Source of the DNA: JAKAVK01 sp964419095
Lineage (GTDB): Archaea > Micrarchaeota > Micrarchaeia > Micrarchaeales > CABMGC01
Length of the DNA stretch: 9,654 nt
Reading direction: 5' to 3'
Assembly (NCBI GenBank): GCA_964419095.1
Contig: CAYQOG010000030.1
Location: 1-9,654 of the forward strand
Positions 1-6,515 of this stretch are shown here, one piece after another (the stretch's first letter is position 1; each line of letters starts with the position of its first letter). The position numbers were made by a program, and so were the translations under genes. The notes beneath the pieces were generated by a model, which was not told where the DNA came from, made no database searches, and was given only the letters and a program-made list of their open reading frames with translations.

Positions 1-27
1 CGGCAGAGGAGACTACTTACCTAAAAT

Positions 28-47
28 CCCACACCTTTAGGTGTGGG
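28..47. repeat. Perfect 8-bp hairpin with TTTA loop, IS200/IS605-end-like
   Basis: CCCACACC (28-35) pairs perfectly with GGTGTGGG (40-47) around a TTTA loop, and the following bases are TACTTTAATATTT. Stem and loop closely resemble the second hairpin in this window at 6478-6496, which carries an IS200/IS605-type tail. The tail here (TACTTTAA) is different. It may be the right-end hairpin of an IS200/IS605-family element whose body lies left of the window, or a transcription terminator of an upstream gene. The sequence alone does not separate these. Confidence 0.45.
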
Positions 48-135
48 TACTTTAATATTTGCAATGTAGTTGCGGAGCCAAATCCAACGGCATAATGCCT
101 AAATATACCAGAGTCTTTATAAGAATTCACATTCA

Positions 136-145
136 TATATAAATA
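136..145 (+). promoter_or_regulatory. TATA box of the Cdc48 gene
   Basis: TATATAAATA lies about 30-39 nt upstream of the ATG at 175. Archaeal transcription usually starts about 25 nt downstream of the TATA centre, so the leader would be very short, around 5-10 nt. A second AT-rich candidate (CTTTATAAGAATT) lies near 113-125. AGGT at 164-167 is only a weak Shine-Dalgarno match, which fits a near-leaderless transcript. Confidence 0.5.
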
Positions 146-174
146 TCAAATTTTTGGTAAAATAGGTAGCGCCA

Positions 175-2331
175 ATGGCAAACGGAATCGAACTCACAGT
201 GGCTGATGCTCTCGTAACCGACTCGGGGCGTAGCATAGCCAGGATCGATGCCAAGTCCAGGAAGATGCTGGACGTTGTCTCGGGAGACATAATCGAGATC
301 AAGGGCAAGCTCAAGACCACCGCGGCAACGGTCTGGCAGGCCCATCCGAGCGATGAGGGCCTCGGATTCATAAGGATTGACGGTTATCTTCGGCAGAACG
401 TAGGGACGGGTATAGGGGACAAGGTCTTCGTCTCAAAGGCCACGGTCAAGGATGCGGAGAGGATAGTCCTCGCGCCTCCTCCAAGCCAGAAGCCTCCGCT
501 CTCGCCTGACTTCTCCGAATACGCGAAAAGGAGACTGGAGAACAGGCCGCTTGTGAAGGGAGACTCCGTTCCAATTCCCATGTTCGGACTGGTATTCAAC
601 TTCCTTGTCATCCAGGTAGTGCCGCACGGCGTCGTAAAGGTAACGAAGGACACCCATTTCATAGTAAAAGATGAACCGGTATCGGAATCGCTTGTCAAGA
701 TAGGAGACGTGCACTACGAAGATATCGGAGGACTTGGAGAAGTAAAGGAGAAGATCAGGGAAATGGTAGAGCTCCCAATAAGGTATCCGGAGCTTTTCGA
801 AAGGCTCGGCATAGAGCCTCCGAAGGGAGTGCTTCTCTACGGACCGCCTGGAACGGGAAAGACTCTTCTTGCAAAGGCAGTCGCCAACGAAAGCGATGCT
901 AACTTCATAGCTGTATCGGGGCCAGAGCTCGTATCAAAATTCGTAGGAGAGAGCGAAGAGAAACTGAGGGAGATATTCAAGGACGCAAACGAGAAGGCGC
1001 CTACGATAATATTCATGGACGAGATAGACGCGATAGCGCCAAAGAGGGAGGAGGCGACCAACGAAGTGGAGCGAAGAATGGTCTCGCAGCTTCTAACGCT
1101 CATGGACGGGATGCCTCACCGCGGACAGGTCATAGTCCTCGCTGCTACGAACCGACCTGACGCAATAGAAGCGGCGCTGAGAAGGCCTGGCAGATTCGAC
1201 AGGGAAATAGAGATAGGAGTGCCGAGCAGGAACGCAAGAAAGGAGATACTTCAGATTCATACTCGAAACATGCCGATGGCCAAGGAAGTGAACATAGACG
1301 AATTGGCAAACATGACTCACGGATATACTGGAGCGGACCTCAATGCGCTTGTGAGGGAAGCGGCAATGTCGACCCTCAGGACCATACTCCCAAAGATAAT
1401 AGACAAGCAGTCGATACCCGCCGAGATACTACTCAATCTCACTGTAACAAGGGACGACTTCATGAATGCGATGAAGAACATACAGCCAAGCGCGCTCAGG
1501 GAGGTCTTCGTCGAAAGGCCCAACGTGCACTGGACCGATATCGGAGGACTGGACCACATAAGGGAGGAGATAAAAGAAGCGGTCGAGCTTCCGCTAAAGC
1601 ACCCAGAGCAGTTCAAGAAGATGGGAATAAGGCCGATAAAGGGAGTCCTTCTCGTAGGGCCCCCGGGAACGGGAAAGACTCTTCTTGCAAAGGCAGTCGC
1701 AACAGAGCGCGAATCAAACTTCATATCTATAAAGGGGCCGGAGATACTGAGCAAGTATGTGGGGGAGAGCGAGAAGACAATAAGGGAGATATTCAGGAAG
1801 GCAAGGCTCGCAGCCCCATGCATAATATTCATAGACGAGATCGACGCGATAGCTATGCCCAGGAGCGAGTATTCGGGAGACTCGCATGTAAGCGAGCGCG
1901 TCGTGGATACGCTGCTCACGGAGATGGACGGCCTCACTGAGACAAAGGACGTCGTTGTGCTTGCGGCCACAAACAATCCCGAGAGAGTCGATTATGCGCT
2001 TCTAAGGCCAGGCAGATTCGACAAGATAATCGAGATACCAATGCCTGATGAAGTTTCAAGAGTCAAGATATTCGAGATACACACTAAGAGGATGCCTCTC
2101 GACAAGAGTGTAGTGCTCACGGAGTTCGCAAAGGTTACAGAAAATTACACCAGCGCGGAGATAGAGAACATATGCAGAGAGGCAGGAATGAACGCTATAA
2201 GGAACAAGCGCGACATCGTGAACAAGGAGGACTTCATGAAGGCCGTCCAGGATGTCCGACCCACTGTCCCGAAGGAGCTCGCAGAGAGGATCAGGAGGTT
2301 CAAGGAGGAACCCGAGTCCATGTACCGCTGA
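175..2331 (+). CDS. cdc48: Cdc48/VCP/p97-family AAA+ ATPase (double ring)
   Basis: This is an ATP-driven protein unfoldase (archaeal VAT/Cdc48) of 718 aa, close to the usual 730-750. The N-terminal substrate-binding region (about 1-185: double-psi barrel plus Cdc48 domain 2) is followed by AAA ring D1 with Walker A GPPGTGKT at 223-230 and Walker B IIFMDE at 278-283. Ring D2 has Walker A GPPGTGKT at 495-502 and Walker B IIFIDE at 550-555. Both catalytic glutamates are present, so both rings should hydrolyse ATP. The protein ends Met-Tyr-Arg, which fits the HbYX motif (hydrophobic-Tyr-any) that proteasome activators such as PAN use to dock on the 20S core. From this I infer that it may feed the 20S proteasome directly. 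A 35-bp stretch is identical between the D1 and D2 coding regions (850-884 and 1666-1700). The eS6 gene starts 15 nt after the stop. ATG 175 fits the family N-terminus and the short distance to the TATA box. Confidence 0.97.
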   Translation: MANGIELTVADALVTDSGRSIARIDAKSRKMLDVVSGDIIEIKGKLKTTAATVWQAHPSDEGLGFIRIDGYLRQNVGTGIGDKVFVSKATVKDAERIVLAPPPSQKPPLSPDFSEYAKRRLENRPLVKGDSVPIPMFGLVFNFLVIQVVPHGVVKVTKDTHFIVKDEPVSESLVKIGDVHYEDIGGLGEVKEKIREMVELPIRYPELFERLGIEPPKGVLLYGPPGTGKTLLAKAVANESDANFIAVSGPELVSKFVGESEEKLREIFKDANEKAPTIIFMDEIDAIAPKREEATNEVERRMVSQLLTLMDGMPHRGQVIVLAATNRPDAIEAALRRPGRFDREIEIGVPSRNARKEILQIHTRNMPMAKEVNIDELANMTHGYTGADLNALVREAAMSTLRTILPKIIDKQSIPAEILLNLTVTRDDFMNAMKNIQPSALREVFVERPNVHWTDIGGLDHIREEIKEAVELPLKHPEQFKKMGIRPIKGVLLVGPPGTGKTLLAKAVATERESNFISIKGPEILSKYVGESEKTIREIFRKARLAAPCIIFIDEIDAIAMPRSEYSGDSHVSERVVDTLLTEMDGLTETKDVVVLAATNNPERVDYALLRPGRFDKIIEIPMPDEVSRVKIFEIHTKRMPLDKSVVLTEFAKVTENYTSAEIENICREAGMNAIRNKRDIVNKEDFMKAVQDVRPTVPKELAERIRRFKEEPESMYR

Positions 2332-2346
2332 TGCTAAGTTGATTTA

Positions 2347-2736
2347 ATGAAGATAGTTTATTCGGACAAGAAGAGTGGAAAGACATCACAGGCAGAGGTA
2401 CCGAAGGAATTCGAGGGGATGGTCATCGGAAGGAAGATCGGGGAGCAGATCGAAGGATCTGCGATAAAGTTCGACGGGCTCAAGCTCCAGATAACCGGGC
2501 TAACTGACAACACGGGCTCGCCATCGCGACGGGAGATAGACGGGACAAGGAAGGCAAGGCCGCTGCTGAGCAATGCGCCGGGACTGAGGCACGCAACGCA
2601 CGGATTCAGGTCTAGAAGGCTGATAAGGGGAAATACCGTGAGCACTGACACTGCGCAGGTCAACACCGTAATAGTCGAGATGGGAGCTGCAACCGCGGAA
2701 CAGCTCTTCAAGCCAAAGGAGAAGGCTGCTGAGTAA
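2347..2736 (+). CDS. rps6e: 30S ribosomal protein eS6 (S6e)
   Basis: This is a small-subunit ribosomal protein of the archaeal/eukaryotic eS6 family. At 129 aa it has the short archaeal form, without the long C-terminal phosphorylated tail of eukaryotes. Visible family features are the opening MKIVYSD, the GRKIGEQIEG segment (28-37), the basic central segment around residues 60-95, and RRLIRGNT (90-97), which matches the family's conserved RRxxRGN-type stretch. The last 15 or so residues are an acidic/lysine-rich tail typical of the end of archaeal homologues. The ATG at 2347 is only 15 nt downstream of the Cdc48 stop and has no clear Shine-Dalgarno, so it may be co-transcribed. The aIF2 gamma gene follows after 31 nt, and S6e next to aIF2 gamma is a familiar archaeal gene order. 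Confidence 0.95.
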   Translation: MKIVYSDKKSGKTSQAEVPKEFEGMVIGRKIGEQIEGSAIKFDGLKLQITGLTDNTGSPSRREIDGTRKARPLLSNAPGLRHATHGFRSRRLIRGNTVSTDTAQVNTVIVEMGAATAEQLFKPKEKAAE

Positions 2737-2750
2737 GCTTCAGCAGCAAA

Positions 2751-2755
2751 GGAGG
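2751..2755 (+). promoter_or_regulatory. Shine-Dalgarno GGAGG before aIF2 gamma
   Basis: GGAGG, inside AAAGGAGGAATT, ends 12 nt before the ATG at 2768, which is somewhat long spacing. The nearby TTG at 2758 is out of frame and no other in-frame start lies closer, so the ATG is kept as the start. Confidence 0.5.
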
Positions 2756-2767
2756 AATTGGATATTA

Positions 2768-3976
2768 ATGTTAAAGCAGAGTGAGCTGAACATAGGGACA
2801 CTGGGTCACGTAGACCATGGCAAGACAACGCTTACTGCTGCAATAACCCATCAATGGACTGACAAGCACAGCGAGAGCGTCAAGAGAAGCATGACCATAA
2901 AGCTCGGTTATGCGGACGCGATAATAAGGAAATGCAAGGGAAATGCGCTCTATCCTTTCACTACCGACACGAAATGCGCTGACGGTTCAGCGCCTGAAGA
3001 GGCAAGGAGGATATCCCTTCTCGACGCGCCAGGCCACGAGACGCTCATGGCAACCGCGATAGCAGGATCGAACATAATTGATGCGGCGCTCTTCGTGATA
3101 TCTGCTGCGGAGCCTGCACCCATGCCCCAGACAAAGGAGCACCTGATGCTGATAAACGCGCTTGGAATAAACAATGTGATAATAGTACAGACGAAGATTG
3201 ACGTGGTTGGAAGGGAGAAGGCCAAGAAGCACTACGATCAGATAAAGAATTTCATAAAGGGCAGCAGGATAGAGAATGCGCCAATAATCCCTGTAATGGC
3301 GAACAAGAACATAAACGTCGACGCGCTGCTCGACGAGATAATGAAGATAAAGGTTCCAACAAGAGACGTTGCCGCAGATCCTATAATGTACATTGCAAGG
3401 TCCTTTGATGTCAACAAGCCCGGCACTGCCATAAAGAAGCTCGTTGGAGGGGTCATGGGCGGATCAGTCATAAAAGGAAAGTTCAAGGTCGGCGACGAGA
3501 TAGAGATAAGGCCGGGCCTCAACACCGCGAAGGACAAGGCAAGGAAAGAGGAATTTGCGCCTATAATAACCACGATAGAGAGCCTCTCCGCGGGAAGCGA
3601 GGAGCTGAGCGAGGCGATTCCTGGAGGACTAGTCGCAGTGGGCACGGGAATGGACCCGTCGCTTACAAAGGCTGACGGGCTCGTCGGCCAGATAGTAGGC
3701 CACAAGGGAAAGCTGCCTCCATCTGGCAACGCCATAGCGATAAACTACAGCTCATTGAACAGGGACGACATACCGAAGCAGGCATTCAGGCCTGACGAGC
3801 TGGTGCTTCTTGGAATAGGAACTGGCACTGTGGTGGGATACGTTACGAAGATAAAGAAGAACAGGCTTGAGATAGGACTGAAGCACACGATCTGCGTAGA
3901 CAAGACGGAAAAGATATCAGTGCTCAGGAACTTTGCGCAGAGATGGAGGCTCTCGGGCTACGGGACTCTCGCCTAA
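2768..3976 (+). CDS. eif2g: Translation initiation factor aIF2, gamma subunit (GTPase)
   Basis: This is the GTP-binding subunit of the aIF2 heterotrimer, which delivers Met-tRNAi to the small ribosomal subunit. It has 402 aa against about 410-415 in most archaea. G1 is GHVDHGKT (13-20), the switch-1 segment MTIKLGYAD is at 42-50, and G3 is DAPGH (86-90). The tail QRWRLSGYGTLA matches the conserved C-terminus of domain III, and domain II lies in between. Odd points: the usual switch-1 Gly before MTIKLGYAD is Ser41; the usual zinc knuckle with four cysteines keeps only Cys56 and Cys70; the G4 motif, normally NKxD, reads TKID (142-145); and the G5 region, usually ending in Ser-Ala, reads PVMANKN (175-181). 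The gene has no frameshift, so it looks functional but divergent. Its stop codon overlaps the stop of the convergent gene at 3973-4251. Confidence 0.95.
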   Translation: MLKQSELNIGTLGHVDHGKTTLTAAITHQWTDKHSESVKRSMTIKLGYADAIIRKCKGNALYPFTTDTKCADGSAPEEARRISLLDAPGHETLMATAIAGSNIIDAALFVISAAEPAPMPQTKEHLMLINALGINNVIIVQTKIDVVGREKAKKHYDQIKNFIKGSRIENAPIIPVMANKNINVDALLDEIMKIKVPTRDVAADPIMYIARSFDVNKPGTAIKKLVGGVMGGSVIKGKFKVGDEIEIRPGLNTAKDKARKEEFAPIITTIESLSAGSEELSEAIPGGLVAVGTGMDPSLTKADGLVGQIVGHKGKLPPSGNAIAINYSSLNRDDIPKQAFRPDELVLLGIGTGTVVGYVTKIKKNRLEIGLKHTICVDKTEKISVLRNFAQRWRLSGYGTLA

Positions 3977-4251
3977 TGGTAAAACCTCCTTACAGGCCTG
4001 ACTTCATCACGCCTCAAAAGCGCAGTATTCTCATAGAGCTCCTGCCCGGAAAGCGTCCTTATCCTTGTTATCGCGTCTCCCGTGCCCTGGTACTGGAACT
4101 TATGGCCCACAATCATTAAACCGTCACTTGAAACTCCTGTAAGGCGCCCTGTCACGTCCTTCCTGCCCGACAAACCAACCTGTATCATTTCGCCGAGATG
4201 CTCCTTGAGCCTCCTTTCAAGCATGCCTTCCTGGTCTAGCTGCATTTCCAT
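3973..4251 (-). CDS. Small LSm/Sm-like protein (probable RNA binding)
   Basis: This protein has 92 aa. After an N-terminal acidic helix-like segment (to about residue 20), the sequence GEMIQVGLSGRKDVTGRLTG resembles the Sm1 strand pattern (hydrophobic-x-V, a short basic turn, then G-x-L-x-G), followed by SSDGLMIVG. Near the C-terminus, ALLRRDEVRPV resembles Sm2 (hydrophobic-L-R-G-D-x-V), with Arg in place of the usual Gly. LSm proteins form rings that bind U-rich RNA. That assignment rests on pattern only; another small beta-barrel fold is possible. A TTG codon at 4260 would add three residues, but ATG 4251 is a better start and lies about 35 nt from the TATA centre at 4281-4290, which implies a leader of roughly 5-10 nt. 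The gene converges on aIF2 gamma, and the stop codons share 3974-3975. Confidence 0.65.
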   Translation of the reverse strand: MEMQLDQEGMLERRLKEHLGEMIQVGLSGRKDVTGRLTGVSSDGLMIVGHKFQYQGTGDAITRIRTLSGQELYENTALLRRDEVRPVRRFYH

Positions 4252-4280
4252 AATAACCAATAATCAATGGCTGAATCTGC

Positions 4281-4290
4281 CTATTTATAC
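4281..4290 (-). promoter_or_regulatory. TATA box for the LSm-like gene
   Basis: On the minus strand this reads GTATAAATAG, preceded by purine-rich GAGGAAAT, which could serve as a BRE. It sits about 30-39 nt upstream of the ATG at 4251, consistent with a near-leaderless transcript. It suggests that this gene is transcribed separately from the upstream leftward set, whose last stop is at 4312. Confidence 0.5.
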
Positions 4291-4311
4291 ATTTCCTCGG
4301 GTCTGTCCATT

Positions 4312-4617
4312 CTATGTTAGCTCCTCAAGGACGAGCCTCTCCTTGAAAGCTCCCCTCTCGGAAGCTTTCCTGGTCCTCATGGCCTCGACATCCTTCCTGT
4401 CCACTCCTTTGAAGTCGAGTATCGCATACACTACCTCGATAAGGTCTGCGAGCTCCTCCGTCGTCTCATCGCGCATATACTCGGAGCTCTCCTCTATCAG
4501 CTTGGCCTTGAGCTTCTGGAAGTATTCCGCATCGTCGGCCCTGTGCGTCCTCGCCGTCTTGCCCTCCTTCGCGTAGATCTCTGGCATCCTGTCCCGTATC
4601 AGCTTGTTGTATTTCAC
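4312..4617 (-). CDS. MazG-superfamily NTP pyrophosphohydrolase, COG4997-like
   Basis: This all-alpha protein of about 101 aa opens with KYNKLIRDRMPEI, the signature start of the COG4997 group (predicted house-cleaning non-canonical NTP pyrophosphatases related to phosphoribosyl-ATP pyrophosphatase). The metal-binding pattern is visible as two acidic clusters: KLIEESSEY (EExxE) and EELADLIEVVYAI (ELADxxEV). The ending ERGAFKERLVLEEL matches the group's RGGF-like tail. It would hydrolyse a nucleoside triphosphate to monophosphate and pyrophosphate, but the substrate is not known. The GTG at 4617 is preferred over TTG at 4620 because it leaves a 4-nt gap after GGTGG (4622-4626) and gives the family's usual N-terminus. 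The transglutaminase-fold gene ends about 18 nt upstream, so both are probably on one transcript. Confidence 0.88.
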   Translation of the reverse strand: MKYNKLIRDRMPEIYAKEGKTARTHRADDAEYFQKLKAKLIEESSEYMRDETTEELADLIEVVYAILDFKGVDRKDVEAMRTRKASERGAFKERLVLEELT

Positions 4618-4635
4618 CAAACCACCAAATATGAA

Positions 4636-5223
4636 TCATTCCCTCAAGACCGGCTTTACCAGTTGAATTTTCTTATCCGCTTTGCGCGTCTTGTAGGCTT
4701 TATCCTTGTAGGCAAGGCCCATCGACGGATCGAGTATCATCTCCCTTCCAGGAGGTGGCGTCACGAACTCCAGCCAGGCATGCTTATTCACATCCCCTGG
4801 CCTGCGCTCCCAAGACCCTGTCACCATCCTCGTCTCCACTCCAACATGCGCAAGCGCTATGTGCGCAAGTATTGCCTGCTCCCTGCAAACGCCAACATTG
4901 CTCTCTATGAATCTGCCTATCCGTATCCCGAACACCGCGGAGCCATCCCTAGCCGAGTCGTATATTTCCTCGAACTTCCTCTTGTCTGCGCCATCCAGCT
5001 CGGCGTGCCTCATCGTGTCTGAGACCAAGTGCCATACGATATTTGCCTTCCTGTAGTGCCATTTGGTCGTGCCTATTTTTCGCTCAACCTGCCTGAGGAA
5101 ATCCCTAAGCGTGACGTCATAAGGCGTTATTGTCACCATTCCCTTTGATGACCAGTATGCGCCTGGTTCAAGGATCTCTACTCTTCCCACCCTGTTTCTT
5201 GTCGGCATTGTGTCTACCTGCAT
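4636..5223 (-). CDS. Transglutaminase-fold (EDR1-like) cysteine protein
   Basis: This 195-aa protein has a papain/transglutaminase-like catalytic triad in the expected order: Cys113 in GVCREQA, His148 in KHAWLEF, and Asp165 in ILDPSMG. The pattern VC-R-E-Q-A, then HAW, then LDP matches transglutaminase-like/EDR1-type domains, whose members can act as peptidases or amide hydrolases. The substrate here is unknown. I see no signal peptide or membrane segment, so it is probably cytoplasmic. The ATG at 5223 overlaps the stop of the upstream DHH gene by one base (TGATG on the minus strand), implying translational coupling. A second ATG at 5208, preceded by AGGT, is a possible alternative start that would remove five residues. 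The C-terminus (residues 172-195) is lysine-rich. Confidence 0.82.
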   Translation of the reverse strand: MQVDTMPTRNRVGRVEILEPGAYWSSKGMVTITPYDVTLRDFLRQVERKIGTTKWHYRKANIVWHLVSDTMRHAELDGADKRKFEEIYDSARDGSAVFGIRIGRFIESNVGVCREQAILAHIALAHVGVETRMVTGSWERRPGDVNKHAWLEFVTPPPGREMILDPSMGLAYKDKAYKTRKADKKIQLVKPVLRE

Positions 5224-6254
5224 CAGTTGAGCATCGGCTCTCTGCTTGATTTCCCTTTCCTCTCATCCTTTACGTTTGAGAATATGTCTCTCTCACGTGA
5301 GACCCTCTCAAGGTCCTCCAGGAATCTCCTCCTCTCCCTTTCGGATCTCAAGCCCTTATACTTCCTGAAGTCCGGAGTAAAGCCTGCCGCGTGAACATGA
5401 CCGCCTCCCCTGAACATCCCTGCAAGCCTGGAGACATCGCTCCTTATGCTTCTCATGTGTCCTCTCTTGTCAAGCGTGTTGATGTATATTCCTATATCCT
5501 TCCCCGTCTTCTCTATGAGCTTCATGCATGCATAGGTCTTCTGTATGTGCCCCGCAAATCCCAGCGCTATCTCCCTCCCGAGGTAGACGTGCTTCAGCAT
5601 CTTCTCCGCCTCGCGGTCATTCATGCGCCTGAATCTGTTTGCATCGGATTTTATCCTCGAATCAAACAGCTTTCCGTCTGAGATGACTTCTGCCATGTGG
5701 CGCAACGCCCTGGTCCACTCTCCTATGCTGCGCATATGGTAGGAGGTGATGCTCAGCGCGTAATATCCGACAGTGTTGTAGACCTTCTTCTCCTTGGGCT
5801 TTATGTTGAAATCCGAGAGATGCACTATCCTGCAGAAATCCCTTGCGAATTTCTCCTTGATGCCGAGCTCTATGCGCGTTATCTCGGTTCCGCAGTACCT
5901 GTTGTTCTCCCCGAATATGGCAACGTCGCAAAGAGGCGCAAGCTCCTTCTCCGCCTCTTCTGTCCATGGGTGATGGTCGAACCAGAAGACCCTGCCCCCC
6001 TTTTTCTTTACCATCCTGACTATCTTGAGGAAATGCGGCAGCGTCCTGTTGTTCACGGCGAGATCCGCGATTATCAGCTTTGTCCTTGGCGAGATGAACT
6101 TCCTGACATGCCTTTCCACGTACTCCAGGCTCTCGATATTGTAATCGGTGAAGAAGATCCTCTCCATAGGGGTATGGTACTTCATCCTGATTAGCGCAGC
6201 ACTTCCGACTCCGTCTATGTCGGTCGCATGAGTAAGCGAGATTACATCCTCCAT
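5223..6254 (-). CDS. DHH/DHHA1-family phosphoesterase
   Basis: This 343-aa protein has the two-domain DHH-DHHA1 layout of RecJ, NrnA and related nucleases. Motif I is HATDIDG (His9, Asp12, Asp14), motif II includes Asp64 in IIADLAVN, motif III is DHH at 93-95, and motif IV includes Asp148 in HLSDFN. The DHHA1 substrate-binding motif GGGHVHAAG is at 283-291. All metal-binding residues of the family are present, so it should be an active Mn-dependent phosphoesterase. Likely activities are cleavage of short oligoribonucleotides, cyclic dinucleotides or pAp, or 5'-to-3' single-strand degradation; the sequence does not choose among them. The final 40 or so residues are highly charged and lie outside the core. 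It is the first gene of a leftward set that continues with the transglutaminase-fold and NTP-pyrophosphohydrolase genes. Confidence 0.92.
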   Translation of the reverse strand: MEDVISLTHATDIDGVGSAALIRMKYHTPMERIFFTDYNIESLEYVERHVRKFISPRTKLIIADLAVNNRTLPHFLKIVRMVKKKGGRVFWFDHHPWTEEAEKELAPLCDVAIFGENNRYCGTEITRIELGIKEKFARDFCRIVHLSDFNIKPKEKKVYNTVGYYALSITSYHMRSIGEWTRALRHMAEVISDGKLFDSRIKSDANRFRRMNDREAEKMLKHVYLGREIALGFAGHIQKTYACMKLIEKTGKDIGIYINTLDKRGHMRSIRSDVSRLAGMFRGGGHVHAAGFTPDFRKYKGLRSERERRRFLEDLERVSRERDIFSNVKDERKGKSSREPMLN

Positions 6255-6298
6255 AGGGTGATTCTGGCTCTCAATAATTATTAAACTATCTGAGTGCC

Positions 6299-6309
6299 CT
6301 TTTTATATC
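6299..6309 (-). promoter_or_regulatory. TATA box for the DHH operon, possibly usable in both directions
   Basis: On the minus strand this reads GATATAAAAAG, about 45-55 nt upstream of ATG 6254, predicting a leader of about 20-25 nt. On the plus strand the same bases read CTTTTTATATC and could serve a rightward transcript starting near 6330, which would produce the structured RNA at 6377-6507. The second use is speculative. Confidence 0.45.
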
Positions 6310-6376
6310 AGAATAAGCGCAGTAGCATTGTAATGAAATGGAAAGGAGGGCAAGGAAAATCAGCGCGTCATTCGTT

Positions 6377-6507
6377 GCGGACAATCCGCTCTTCAGGCAG
6401 GGCTACCGGCAATTCGCCGACAATCTACGACAAACAGGTATTGCAATACCGACAGGCGCAGTACACTCGGAGGAAGACCACACGCTTTAGCTGTGGGAGG
6501 ATGTCAC
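6377..6507 (+). ncRNA. Candidate structured RNA resembling an IS200/IS605 reRNA (omega-RNA) scaffold
   Basis: Four hairpin-forming segments follow one another: GCGGA/TCCGC (6377-6389, loop CAA); CGGC/GCCG (6407-6419, loop AATTC); a perfect 14-bp palindrome GGTATTGCAATACC (6437-6450); and a bulged stem with a TTTA loop (6478-6496), followed by GAGGATGTCAC. In TnpB systems the 3' end of the element is transcribed into a guide RNA whose scaffold ends exactly at the element boundary, with the next bases serving as guide. Here the guide-position bases would be AAGGGTATCTAGAATAGG (6508-6525), antisense to the 3' end of the gene at 6516-7013. No intact tnpB is present in the window. The RNA function is inferred, and the 5' end (perhaps near 6330) is unknown. 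Confidence 0.45.
6478..6507 (+). mobile_element. Right end of an IS200/IS605-family element (remnant)
   Basis: CCACA-C-GC (6478-6485, with C6483 bulged) pairs with GCTGTGG (6490-6496) around TTTA, and the stem runs into GGGAGGATGTCAC, ending at 6507. A TTTA/TTCA-loop hairpin followed by GGGAGGATGTCA is, from memory, the common right end of many IS200/IS605 and IS1341-type TnpB elements. No tnpA or tnpB reading frame lies upstream: 6255-6477 contains no recognisable transposase. This is therefore either a solo end, a decayed copy or a short non-autonomous (PATE-like) element. It stops 8 nt before the stop codon of the leftward gene 6516-7013. Confidence 0.6.
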
Positions 6508-6515
6508 AAGGGTAT

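Noticed and set aside
1317..1976. 219-codon minus-strand open frame inside cdc48
   Set aside because: Antisense shadow of the conserved D1/D2 AAA region, with no sensible protein features.
2358..2828. 156-codon minus-strand open frame across eS6 and the start of aIF2 gamma
   Set aside because: Antisense to two certain genes; Ser/Leu/Pro-rich composition without motifs.
28..6507. Composite transposon bounded by the two TTTA-loop hairpins
   Set aside because: The DNA between them holds core chromosomal genes, the hairpin tails differ, and IS200/IS605 elements do not form composite transposons of this kind. Independent insertions are more likely.
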